A DNA stretch of 64,000 nucleotides, taken from contig DVIT01000059.1 of NCBI GenBank assembly GCA_018711005.1, forward strand, positions 1-64,000, read 5' to 3'. The notes under the pieces were generated by a model, which did not search any database, was not told where the DNA came from, and was given only the letters and a program-made list of their open reading frames with translations. The stretch comes from Candidatus Scybalocola faecigallinarum (lineage in GTDB: Bacteria; Bacillota; Clostridia; Lachnospirales; Lachnospiraceae). Position 1 is the stretch's first letter; each line of letters opens with the position of its first letter. Shown piece by piece: positions 25,292 to 33,296 of the stretch. The translations under genes were made by a program, and so were the position numbers.

Positions 25292-26446
25292 TTATTCTTT
25301 TGGAAGTTTCACGGGAAGAATCTGTGTCTGCCGCTCATTCCGAAGATCAATTTTTATCAAATATTCTGCCTTCTTGTCCTCACCGGCAACTCCAATAAAA
25401 ATATCTTTCTCCGGTATGCTGATGACTTGTCCCTGATTGCTGTCTTTACTGGTTTTTCTTTTAAAACTACAAATTTTATTTTTATTATCTATACTCCATA
25501 TTTCATCCTGGAGCAGCCTGTAATTTTTTGAAAAAACACCGACTAAAATTCCAGAGTATACATCCAGACTTCCAGCATAAAATCCGTTATGACCTGAGGA
25601 ATAAGAATTTTCCTCTCCTTCTGTATACTTTTTATAATTCCAGCTGGAACCAGAAAAAATATGAACTTCCTCCTCATAGCAATACCAAGACAGCCTTCGA
25701 TTAAAATATTCCACAGCTCCGATTTTATACATACCGGAGGTCCTCCCAATTTCCTGACTATCAAGATTGGGGTCCAATTTATATACACATGAACTCTCTA
25801 CACCATATATTTTATCATCTGCCGCAATCAATAAATCACTAAAGCCAAAACCTACAGCATATTTTTTCTTATAAACGGAACCGTCATTTTTCCAAAGTAT
25901 AATATCATTACCTACTACAATACATACATCAGATTCCCTTATGACAAAATTTTTAATATTTTCATCTGTTAATAGCTTTCTTTGCTCACCTGTCTCAAGA
26001 TTCTCCCAATAAATTTCTTTCACTATATTATTACGTATTCCTATTACATTTTCACTATGTCTAATAGTATATACGAATACATTTTCCTTAATCTGCCACT
26101 TATCAATGCGTGTACATGGTCCTAATAATTCACCTTGAAACATTTCAATAGATTTTACAATTTCTACTTTCCAGCTATCAATTTCTACAGATACAATACA
26201 AGCTTTATCATAGTCTTGACGAAGTAAAAAATAATATTTATTGTTTTTCCCACTTGTTCCCTTTTTTTCATCTTCCTCTTCCTGCATTGCCCGCAACATT
26301 TCAATCATACCCAGCACATCTTCTTCTGTATAACCGCAGTCGATCCCTATATCCACCGGATTTCTTTTTCCAAAATCTTCATGTTCGGAAATCGTCTTGA
26401 TTATGCTCATATAATACTGTTTTTTCTCTTCCGTATATTTTCCCAT
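25292..26446 (-). CDS. Uncharacterised 384-residue protein, beta-propeller-like
   Basis: The N-terminal 60 residues are helical, with YTEEDVLGMIEMLRAMQEEE. The remainder is a series of short beta segments with alternating hydrophobics (YYFLLRQDYDKACIVSVEI, VFVYTIRHSENVIGI, VCIVVGNDIILWKNDGSVY, IYGVESSCVYKLDPNL), the look of a DUF5050 or propeller-type sensor domain. No signal peptide is present, so it is probably cytoplasmic. It is the last gene of the cassette 1 operon and has no counterpart in cassette 2. It may sense or report a state to the AAA+ system; that is inference. Confidence 0.5.
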   Translation of the reverse strand: MGKYTEEKKQYYMSIIKTISEHEDFGKRNPVDIGIDCGYTEEDVLGMIEMLRAMQEEEDEKKGTSGKNNKYYFLLRQDYDKACIVSVEIDSWKVEIVKSIEMFQGELLGPCTRIDKWQIKENVFVYTIRHSENVIGIRNNIVKEIYWENLETGEQRKLLTDENIKNFVIRESDVCIVVGNDIILWKNDGSVYKKKYAVGFGFSDLLIAADDKIYGVESSCVYKLDPNLDSQEIGRTSGMYKIGAVEYFNRRLSWYCYEEEVHIFSGSSWNYKKYTEGEENSYSSGHNGFYAGSLDVYSGILVGVFSKNYRLLQDEIWSIDNKNKICSFKRKTSKDSNQGQVISIPEKDIFIGVAGEDKKAEYLIKIDLRNERQTQILPVKLPKE

Positions 26447-26505
26447 AGTATATTTTCCTCCTTCGCCTATTCCCTGTTTAAGATCACAAAGATTGTTACT
26501 GATCT

Positions 26506-26853
26506 TTACATGCTTTTAAGAAGTATCCCACTTAAAATTTCAATACTGGCTTTGTATGACTCTTTCTTCTGCCGGATTTTCTGTTTGTCTGACTCCTGTA
26601 AAGTCCCCTTTACCTGCTTTTCAAGATACTGTACCATTTCCTTTATATCGGCGATAGCCGCATCTTCTTTACTGGTTTTATCTTGTCTGGGAATAGTCTC
26701 AAAACTTTTTAACATATCATCCATCAAACCAGAGTGTAATGACCAATTTACAGTTCCTTTATTATCCTCTTTTTCTTCTTTTTTATCCGATTCCCTTGGA
26801 ATACTCTCATTTATTCCCAAACTCTCACTAACCACATCCATAAATGATCTCAT
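26506..26853 (-). CDS. Uncharacterised 115-residue charged protein
   Basis: Starts MRSFMDVVSESLGINESIPR, continues through a Lys/Glu/Asp-rich disordered stretch, and ends with a predicted coiled coil or helix pair (IADIKEMVQYLEKQVKGTLQ, then ESYKASIEILSGILL). AAGGAG lies 8 nt before the ATG. It is located 17 nt after the nuclease/glycine-zipper gene and is unique to cassette 1. It may be an inhibitor or adaptor for the protein encoded upstream, but nothing in the sequence proves this. Confidence 0.5.
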   Translation of the reverse strand: MRSFMDVVSESLGINESIPRESDKKEEKEDNKGTVNWSLHSGLMDDMLKSFETIPRQDKTSKEDAAIADIKEMVQYLEKQVKGTLQESDKQKIRQKKESYKASIEILSGILLKSM

Positions 26854-26870
26854 TATGTTTTCTCCTTTCC

Positions 26871-28403
26871 CTAAAACGGCAGGAAGCTAAATATCTTATC
26901 AAAAATCGCGCTCGCTGTATTTTTAATAGTTTCTACAACACTCTTTACAACCTTGACACCAGCCTTCACTACTTTCTTTGCTCCCTCAAAAATCTTTTCG
27001 CCCACTTTACTTCCGGCTGTATATCCGACTAAGCCTCCAACGATACCTCCGACAATAGGCCCTGCGACAGGGATCCAGCTCAGAGCCGCCGCTCCGATAC
27101 CTGCGCCTGCCGCTCCCGCGCTGAGTCCGGCATACATAGAAACGCTGGTTCTTCCCATATGCTCCAGGGCTTCACTCATAGTCAGATCTCCTTTTACCAC
27201 TTTCCATAAAATCTTCACATTTTCTACACCGACACATGCGATCTTTGCCAGAGTCCCTGCAGGTGTCCCTGGTGGGAGAATGGAGATGATCCCCTTTTCT
27301 GAAGCAACCTTCAGGGCGCCTCCGGCCGCTGCCTTGACGCCTGTGTCTGCCCCTGTCGTAATCGCTGTCTTGACAACTTCATCGGCTTCTACCGGCTCTC
27401 CGCTTACAGCTTTTTCTACAAGATGGATTCCTGTGCCTAACAACGCCGCATGAATCCCGGCCTGTCCTGCCTGCTTTCCGATATTTAATGCCAGTTCCTT
27501 TGTCTGATACACATTCCAGTCTGTTCTTTGGATCATCCTGTTGCTCTGTGCATCCTTCTGGAATGATTTTACCTGCTCTTTAGTGAGTCCTTCCGACTGA
27601 ATATCAATCTTATCCGTACCACCGATATGATCTGTCACAGTTTTATCTGGAAAATATTTCTGGACATCTTCTACCTGCTCTTTGGGGACTACCAGCCTCT
27701 GGTTTGCATAATCTCCATCTTTCAACATTCCGATCGTCGCTTTACTGTCCGCGCCGTACTTCATCTGATAACGGGCCACGCCTTTTTGTCCGGTCTTGAT
27801 ATTATCAATCATGACATCTACAGAATTTTTCCCATATTGGCCGTTTTCCGGGACACAAACTCTGGCACGGTACGGAGATTTTTCCAAGACTGCTTTTGCA
27901 TTAAAATTATTTACGTGGTACTGTTCCGCAATAAATCCATCCAGGTTTATGCACTGACTGACATCACCATCCGCCCGGAGGATCGTTCTTGCCATCTGCA
28001 TATTAGCCTGGGTCATGGTCTGATCAATTTCCCGTAAGTATTCTCCAAACTCATTGACAGATACGCCTTTCGCCCCATCCTGAAGCTTTTCGGCAAGCCA
28101 GGAAGCTTTTGTTATCCCTTTCCGGCAGCTCTGGTTTAAATCTTCCAGATCATTGTTATAACCTTTGATCGCTTCTGTGATCTCATCTGCAATCTTATGC
28201 AATTCCGCATCTTCTTTTTCTGGAAGTTCTACTTTAAGCTGCTCAAAAAGCCATTTTGAGGTTTCCTTATCCGGATTCTCTTTATATTTATCCAAAAACC
28301 TTTGAAAAATTTTCTGGACTTCCTTCACTTCCTTTTCTGTCAAGCCTTCCACTTGCAGATTCAGTTCCTGGGTATGATCTGTTTTTTTCATTTCTGTACT
28401 CAT
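26871..28403 (-). CDS. Mrr-like nuclease motif plus glycine-zipper membrane protein, cassette 1
   Basis: A 510-residue protein, same length as its paralogue at 31726. Residues 1-150 are helical. Residues 155-240 hold a motif set of a PD-(D/E)XK/Mrr-type nuclease: Glu160 in DGFIAEQYH, Asp196 in NSVDVMI and Gln213-x-Lys215 in RYQMKY. Residues about 290-400 are mixed helices. Residues about 415-480 form a glycine-zipper region (GAAGAGIGAAALSWIPVAGP, then GGIVGGLVGYTAGSKVGEKI), followed by an amphipathic Lys/Val tail. Start 28403 has AAAGGAGA 7 nt upstream. It lies 14 nt downstream of the AAA+ gene. A DNA-cleaving, membrane-perturbing effector is my inference. Confidence 0.6.
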   Translation of the reverse strand: MSTEMKKTDHTQELNLQVEGLTEKEVKEVQKIFQRFLDKYKENPDKETSKWLFEQLKVELPEKEDAELHKIADEITEAIKGYNNDLEDLNQSCRKGITKASWLAEKLQDGAKGVSVNEFGEYLREIDQTMTQANMQMARTILRADGDVSQCINLDGFIAEQYHVNNFNAKAVLEKSPYRARVCVPENGQYGKNSVDVMIDNIKTGQKGVARYQMKYGADSKATIGMLKDGDYANQRLVVPKEQVEDVQKYFPDKTVTDHIGGTDKIDIQSEGLTKEQVKSFQKDAQSNRMIQRTDWNVYQTKELALNIGKQAGQAGIHAALLGTGIHLVEKAVSGEPVEADEVVKTAITTGADTGVKAAAGGALKVASEKGIISILPPGTPAGTLAKIACVGVENVKILWKVVKGDLTMSEALEHMGRTSVSMYAGLSAGAAGAGIGAAALSWIPVAGPIVGGIVGGLVGYTAGSKVGEKIFEGAKKVVKAGVKVVKSVVETIKNTASAIFDKIFSFLPF

Positions 28404-28417
28404 CTTCGGTTCTCCTT

Positions 28418-29929
28418 TCATGACGCATTTTTAAATTTTCGGCTCTTATATTCCTTTTCCATCTTTGTAATGGAATCCCCCATAATCTCCTTTAGTGAAT
28501 GAGTGGATTCAATGGCTGTCAAAATATCCTGGGTGGATACCTCATTTTTCCCTTTGATAAAGGCACGCTCGATCCCTTCTTTTACGACACCTTCAATGTC
28601 TGCGCCACTATACCCCTCTGTTTTTTCCACTAACTTGGAAATATCTATCTTTCCAAGGTCTTGAGGACGCCGTTTGCCAATATGGATCTCAAAGATTTTC
28701 CGGCGTTCTTCCGGCTTTGGCAGCTGAACATAGAAAATCTCATCGAATCTTCCCTTACGCATAAGCTCCGGAGGCAGTTTCATAATATCATTTGCCGTTG
28801 CAACGACAAAAACCGCACTCTTTTTTTCCTGCATCCAAGTCAGGAACTGGCCAAATAGCCTTGTGGTAACCTCGGCTCCACCTCCGTTACCCCCAATGCC
28901 GGAAAAAGCTTTCTCCAACTCATCGACCCAGAGGACACATGGGGCAATGGCTTCCGCCAAAGCGATGGCGCGCCTCATATTACTTTCAGATTCCCCTACA
29001 TATTTCCCCATGACACGCCCCATGTCCAGTTTAAGGAGAGGGATCCCCATTAACTTTGCGGAAGCCTTGGCATTTAAAGATTTCCCGCATCCCGGGATTC
29101 CCGCAATGAGAACGCCCTTGGGAAGCTCTACTCCAAAGTCTTCTGCTTCCTTCATACGTTTTAATACCTCGGCCTTGTTCCCGATCCATCGCTTTAAATT
29201 TTCAAGGCCGCCTATATCTTTCATCTCTTCCTCGCAGGACACCATCTCAAGAATACCGGCCTTTTGTATCATCTGTTTTTTCTGCTCCATCACCAGCTTT
29301 AAGGCGCTCTCATTTAATTCGCCTTCCTGGCTGAAAGCAAGAGATAAGATCGTATCTATTTCCAGCACCGAAAGGCCTTTAAAGGCCAGCGACATCTGTT
29401 CCAGGGTCTTATCATAGACATTTCCAATCGAGTTTTCCCGGACAAAATCAAGGATCTCCTTCTTTATCTCTTCCTGGGTCAGATATTCTTCATGGAGGAC
29501 AGTGATATATTTCTCCAGCTCTTTCGGGACTTTCAGGATGGATGAAATAAATACAAAAACTGTATCAAGGTCGCCTGACTCGATCTGTAAGCAGGTGTTC
29601 TTAAAAAGCGCTACGATCTCCGGATTCTCCAGATAGAAAGCAATGTCTTTGATCATGATCACCTTGCGGTTAAATTCCTTTTCTACAACGCCTGTTTTCA
29701 AAAACTGTTCCAGTGTGCAGTCAGCATTAAGGATCTCATGAACATTGGAAATCTCCTTTTTTTCTACTTCCTTCCGTTTCAAGTGCCCATACATCTGGTT
29801 CCATTCCCAGACCTTTCTTCTGCCTGTAACTTCCAGTATTTCTTCTTCTGCTGCATTGTCATCATAAGTATTGATGTAAATAATCGGTACATTGGCATCA
29901 ATATAATCCTTCAGTTTTTCTTTCAGCAT
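28418..29929 (-). CDS. Ycf46-family AAA+ ATPase, cassette 1
   Basis: A 503-residue protein with the two-part structure of the Ycf46 family: an N-terminal degenerate domain (VPIIYINTYDDNAAEEEI onward, about 1-220), then a classic AAA domain. Conserved residues are KDIGGLENLKRW, Walker A GIPGCGKS at 277-284, Walker B VLWVDE at 332-337, sensor VVATAND, and the Arg-finger region MRKGRFDEIF, followed by the small domain GYSGADIEGVV. The ring ATPase probably remodels or gates the partner protein encoded 14 nt downstream. AGGAGG precedes the start. It is paralogous to the gene at 33297. Confidence 0.85.
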   Translation of the reverse strand: MLKEKLKDYIDANVPIIYINTYDDNAAEEEILEVTGRRKVWEWNQMYGHLKRKEVEKKEISNVHEILNADCTLEQFLKTGVVEKEFNRKVIMIKDIAFYLENPEIVALFKNTCLQIESGDLDTVFVFISSILKVPKELEKYITVLHEEYLTQEEIKKEILDFVRENSIGNVYDKTLEQMSLAFKGLSVLEIDTILSLAFSQEGELNESALKLVMEQKKQMIQKAGILEMVSCEEEMKDIGGLENLKRWIGNKAEVLKRMKEAEDFGVELPKGVLIAGIPGCGKSLNAKASAKLMGIPLLKLDMGRVMGKYVGESESNMRRAIALAEAIAPCVLWVDELEKAFSGIGGNGGGAEVTTRLFGQFLTWMQEKKSAVFVVATANDIMKLPPELMRKGRFDEIFYVQLPKPEERRKIFEIHIGKRRPQDLGKIDISKLVEKTEGYSGADIEGVVKEGIERAFIKGKNEVSTQDILTAIESTHSLKEIMGDSITKMEKEYKSRKFKNAS

Positions 29930-29941
29930 GGTCTATCCCTC

Positions 29942-30577
29942 CTAAATACGCTCTAAACTCAATTCCAGCAGCTTCAAAAAGTTCTGAAAAATACTTCTTG
30001 CATTCAGAGCCATCATCTTATCGCTTTCTTCATCCGCCGGACTTATGCCACTGAACTGTAATCCTTGTTCCAGAAATCTATGCCCATCCTTTTCTTCAAT
30101 CTCCACTTTGGAATCCCCAACACCTATAAATTCAATATTCTTGACGTTCCGGGAAATCTTATATGTTCCGTCCAGCAGATATATCTTCTTCTTTCCATCT
30201 TCTATAAGCTTCTCAAGCTTCTCCTGGCTGTCTGCGCTTGACTCGACCATTTTTTCCACTTCTTCTTCCGTAAATGAACGTTTCAGCTTTTCCTTCAGAT
30301 GGGCTTTATCCAATATTTCTTTTACATCTAACTGAACCGTCTGGCTTTCTACGCCCAGGGCTTCTGTAAACCGTTCTATAAAATCGTCCTCGTCTCCTGT
30401 CAATTCCTCCAATTCCTCTAAAATATCATCATTATAGGTATTTTCCAGCCATTTCTGTAACTTTCGATTTTGGAAATATTCCAGGGCCTTCTCCAGATCA
30501 AAATATTCCTGGAGTTCGTCCAGTTCCTTTACCATCTTTCCTCCTGCCATCTCTAAAGGGAACCTAATTTTTTTCAT
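29942..30577 (-). CDS. Adaptor-like protein with conserved N-terminus, cassette 1
   Basis: A 211-residue protein. Its first 80 residues (KKIRFPLEMAGGKMVKELDE, then YFDLEKALEYFQNRKLQKWL) align by eye with the start of the cassette 2 protein at 34799-35716, including the pattern LQ-x-x-F-x-[IL]-E-x-[AM]-L-x-Y-[FY]-x-N-[RK]-x-L-x-[KR]-W-L. The C-terminal part has a short beta segment (KKIYLLDGTYKISRNVKNIE) and differs completely from cassette 2. It overlaps the WYL gene by 14 nt and precedes the AAA+ gene by 12 nt. The conserved N-terminus may recruit the AAA+ partner; the variable part may define what is sensed. Confidence 0.6.
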   Translation of the reverse strand: MKKIRFPLEMAGGKMVKELDELQEYFDLEKALEYFQNRKLQKWLENTYNDDILEELEELTGDEDDFIERFTEALGVESQTVQLDVKEILDKAHLKEKLKRSFTEEEVEKMVESSADSQEKLEKLIEDGKKKIYLLDGTYKISRNVKNIEFIGVGDSKVEIEEKDGHRFLEQGLQFSGISPADEESDKMMALNARSIFQNFLKLLELSLERI

Positions 30578-31286
30578 TTGTATGCCTCTCTTTCTCTATC
30601 ATCATTTTAAGCTTGTCCCATTGTATCAAATGAAATTTCCGTAATAATTCAAACTCATATTTTCGATGCTCCATCTTAAATGAAGCAATATCTGCCATAG
30701 GTACTGTCAGCAGTGTTCCCGAAATATCAAAAGCAAACAGATACATCTGATCCTCATAAATCTGAATACCCACCGGTGAAACTGCTTTTTTCCTCCCATC
30801 ATGGAAAAGCAGTTCAATTTTATCCCGCTCGGAAATACACTGTTGAAGGTCCCAGTTCATTTTCAATAACGCCGCCTGATTCTTTGTCCAATAATCCTGG
30901 ACATATTTTTCAAGAGTCTTTTTTATATAGCGTCTTCGGGTGATCTCCACTGAATTTAAAAGACTGTTCCCTAAGCCTTCAAATTCATCTTTGCGCAAAG
31001 CCCGGCAGGAATTTAAAAGCTCCAGAATATAGATGACCTCCATCGCGCTGAGGGGTTGGCTCTTATAAAAATTTTCCAGATGATAACTTTCGTCCTCCCG
31101 GTCATAAATCAGATTGTTGCCGTCAAAAGATTCACTTAAATACAGCCGGACATCCTCAATATCCCGGTCAAAAGTTCTTCTATCTATTCCTGTTTCCACA
31201 CAAAAGCTTTTTTTATAGATTCTCCCACCCTGCGACAGCTTGGAATACATCAGCAATATCCGGGTGGTCTTGTCCATTCCTGCCAT
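30564..31286 (-). CDS. WYL-domain transcriptional regulator, cassette 1
   Basis: A 240-residue protein. The N-terminal winged HTH (TTRILLMYSKLSQGGRIYKK, then ETGIDRRTFDRDIEDVRLYL) is followed by a helical linker and a WYL-like beta domain (ELLFHDGRKKAVSPVGIQIY and YLFAFDISGTLLTVPMADIA). GGAGG lies 8 nt before the start at 31286. WYL regulators often control phage-defence operons and can bind nucleic-acid ligands. It heads the cassette 1 operon and is coupled by overlap to the adaptor-like gene, so it is probably autoregulated through the 31302-31457 region. Confidence 0.75.
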   Translation of the reverse strand: MAGMDKTTRILLMYSKLSQGGRIYKKSFCVETGIDRRTFDRDIEDVRLYLSESFDGNNLIYDREDESYHLENFYKSQPLSAMEVIYILELLNSCRALRKDEFEGLGNSLLNSVEITRRRYIKKTLEKYVQDYWTKNQAALLKMNWDLQQCISERDKIELLFHDGRKKAVSPVGIQIYEDQMYLFAFDISGTLLTVPMADIASFKMEHRKYEFELLRKFHLIQWDKLKMMIEKERHTNEKN

Positions 31287-31301
31287 CTTGTACTCCTCCA
31301 T

Positions 31302-31457
31302 TGCGCTTTAAGGATAACAAGCTACAACGTCATAATCTGACGTTCTTTTAAATTTTATTCATTATCTATCACTATATTTTTTATAGTTCTAGCTCATTAT
31401 ACTCTAAGTATAAAAAACTTACAATTAGCACATAAAAAGGGAGGACGTTCCACCCCT
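31302..31457. promoter_or_regulatory. Divergent control region of cassette 1
   Basis: AT-rich spacer between the WYL gene (minus) and the XRE remnant (plus). The stretch at about 31381-31430 shares TTATACT, TATAAAAA and TTACAATTA in the same order with the region before the intact xre at 35941-35985. This shows the two control regions are related. Confidence 0.6.
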
Positions 31458-31628
31458 ATGAAAGATCTTGACTTTGAAATCATCGGGAAAAAAATAAAAG
31501 AAATACGGTTAGATAAGAAGCTCACTCAGGAATATGTCGCAAAAAATGACGGCAGGATTCCGAAAAGAATCCTGCCTGACTATGATTTCATTATAAATAT
31601 ACAATTAAAGCTCTTGACTTTTCAGTAA
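31458..31628 (+). pseudogene. Truncated XRE regulator remnant
   Basis: The frame begins MKDLDFEIIGKKIKEIRLDK and KLTQEYVAKND, closely matching the first 31 residues of the intact XRE regulator at 36010 (MKDIDFSRISSKLKELRIER). Homology ends abruptly at about 31548 where the minus-strand terminator of cassette 2 begins, and the frame closes after 56 codons. The recognition helix is lost. Its promoter region is also shared with 36010, so cassette 1 once had the same divergent regulator. Confidence 0.8.
31545..31576 (-). terminator. Terminator of the cassette 2 operon
   Basis: Perfect 10-bp stem GGCAGGATTC (31551-31560) with its complement at 31567-31576, loop of 6, followed on the minus strand by GTCATTTTTT. 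It lies 150 bp after the last cassette 2 gene and marks the junction with the XRE remnant. Confidence 0.85.
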
Positions 31629-31725
31629 TATATCATCCTTTGAAAAAGGAATATATTGTGTAGGTAGTTAATGCTTTACAATAATGTCTTTCTATTCTTT
31701 GTTGCCTAAAATTCAAATCTATATT

Positions 31726-33258
31726 CTACCAGCCAAACACACCTATCAGACCACCAACAAAATTGCTAATTCCGTTTCCGATTGATTTTATACCATCAAC
31801 AACCGTTCTCCCAACCGACTTAACGACTTCTTTAGCTGTTTCACGAACCTTCTGCGCACATTTAACTATAGTTTCACCCACTTTCGAGCCAGCCATATAG
31901 CCAACCGTTCCTCCAACAAAGCCTCCAACGAGTGTCCCTATTGGACCAAATGCTGTACCAATAGTAGCGCCAATAAGGGAACCTTTGGTACTTGTAGCAA
32001 TTCCCGCAACCGTAGCCACAGTAGTCTGTTCCATCTTCTCAAAACCTTCTTTAGCGGTCAATTCACCAGTAGCCATTTTACCAACGATTTTGACATTTTC
32101 AATACCAATATGAACAATATTCGCAATCGTTCCAGCAGGGGTCCCCTTCGGAATCACTTTAATAACCCCCTTTTCAACACCTGCCTTCAATGCCCCCGCT
32201 GCTGCTGCCTTTACACCGAAGTCTGCACCAGATACGATAGCCGTTTCAATCAATTCTTCACCTTTAATTTCCTCATCGTTCCAAACCTTGTGAGCAATAT
32301 CAAAACCAACACCAATGGCAGCTCCCATCAGTGCTGATTGCTCGGCCTGTTTACCAATACCTATTGCAAGATCTTTCGCTTTATATTCATTCCAATTCAG
32401 ATCATTCCATTTTCCGCTTTGCGCTTCATTTTGTAATTCCTTCGCTCGTTCTTTGGAAAGAGGGTTACTGGTTGTTCCATCCGGAGCTTCAATAACCGTT
32501 GTAACTTTTTTGGCAATATCCTGTTCCTGACCTTCTGGAACAAGCTTTTGTTGTCCACGATAATCACCATGTTCAAAAGCCTTTGCTGTAGCTTCGGCAT
32601 CCTTACAATATTTACACTGATAACGTTTAACCACATGACCGCTTTCATCAATAATTACAATGTCAACAGAGTTCTTAGTATACCCTTTACCAGAGGGTTC
32701 AAGCACTTTTGCCCGATATGGACTCCCTGTTATTTCGGCATTTAAATTAAAGGTTTGCGCATGATACTGTTCTGCGATAAATCCATCTAAATGTGGATTT
32801 TGGCTAATAACATCAGCCTGCGTATGAATTGTGGAATATAAAGACTCATTTGCTGTTTTTAACGCACTATCCAACCTCTGCAAATATTTAGAGGCTTCCT
32901 GTACACTCATATAGGAAGTTGCCTTTTTGGCTTCACTAGCAAACCATGACTCCTTACTTCTCCCATCAGAAATTGCCTTTTCCAATGACACCTTTTTTTC
33001 TTCCTGTACTTTAAGAGTCATAATAATCTCATCACTTATCTGAGCAATTTTCTCCGCGCCACAATCGGGAAGATTTTCTTCCATCACCATCCGTAACCAC
33101 TCATCAACTTCCATAGAATTTCTGTACTTAAGATAACTTTCTATAAAATTCTTCTGGATAAGTTTCAACTCCTGTGCTTCTTCTATAGAAATATGGGCTA
33201 CTAATTCTTCATCAATAGCAAGAATTTCTTCGTTTTCTTTACTGGTCACTACCTTCAT
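31726..33258 (-). CDS. Mrr-like nuclease motif plus glycine-zipper membrane protein, cassette 2
   Basis: A 510-residue paralogue of the protein at 26871-28403 with lower GC. The PD-(D/E)XK/Mrr-like residues are kept: Glu163 in DGFIAEQYH, Asp199 in NSVDIVI, Gln214-x-Lys216 in RYQCKY. The C-terminal glycine-zipper is also kept (LIGATIGTAFGPIGTLVGGF, then VGYMAGSKVGETI). The region between (ETAIVSGADFGVKAAAAGAL, then GVIKVIPKGTPAGTIANI) is the best conserved stretch between the two. It ends the cassette 2 operon, 38 nt after the AAA+ gene. The conserved catalytic-type residues despite divergence argue for a working enzyme. Function is inferred. Confidence 0.6.
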   Translation of the reverse strand: MKVVTSKENEEILAIDEELVAHISIEEAQELKLIQKNFIESYLKYRNSMEVDEWLRMVMEENLPDCGAEKIAQISDEIIMTLKVQEEKKVSLEKAISDGRSKESWFASEAKKATSYMSVQEASKYLQRLDSALKTANESLYSTIHTQADVISQNPHLDGFIAEQYHAQTFNLNAEITGSPYRAKVLEPSGKGYTKNSVDIVIIDESGHVVKRYQCKYCKDAEATAKAFEHGDYRGQQKLVPEGQEQDIAKKVTTVIEAPDGTTSNPLSKERAKELQNEAQSGKWNDLNWNEYKAKDLAIGIGKQAEQSALMGAAIGVGFDIAHKVWNDEEIKGEELIETAIVSGADFGVKAAAAGALKAGVEKGVIKVIPKGTPAGTIANIVHIGIENVKIVGKMATGELTAKEGFEKMEQTTVATVAGIATSTKGSLIGATIGTAFGPIGTLVGGFVGGTVGYMAGSKVGETIVKCAQKVRETAKEVVKSVGRTVVDGIKSIGNGISNFVGGLIGVFGW

Positions 33259-33296
33259 TCCTCCAGAACTGCTAAATCTCTGATAAACTTACTGCT

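Noticed and set aside
27000-27453. Plus-strand Ala/Pro-rich frame opposite the glycine-zipper region
   Set aside because: It mirrors the Gly/Ala-rich coding sequence on the other strand and has no ribosome binding site.
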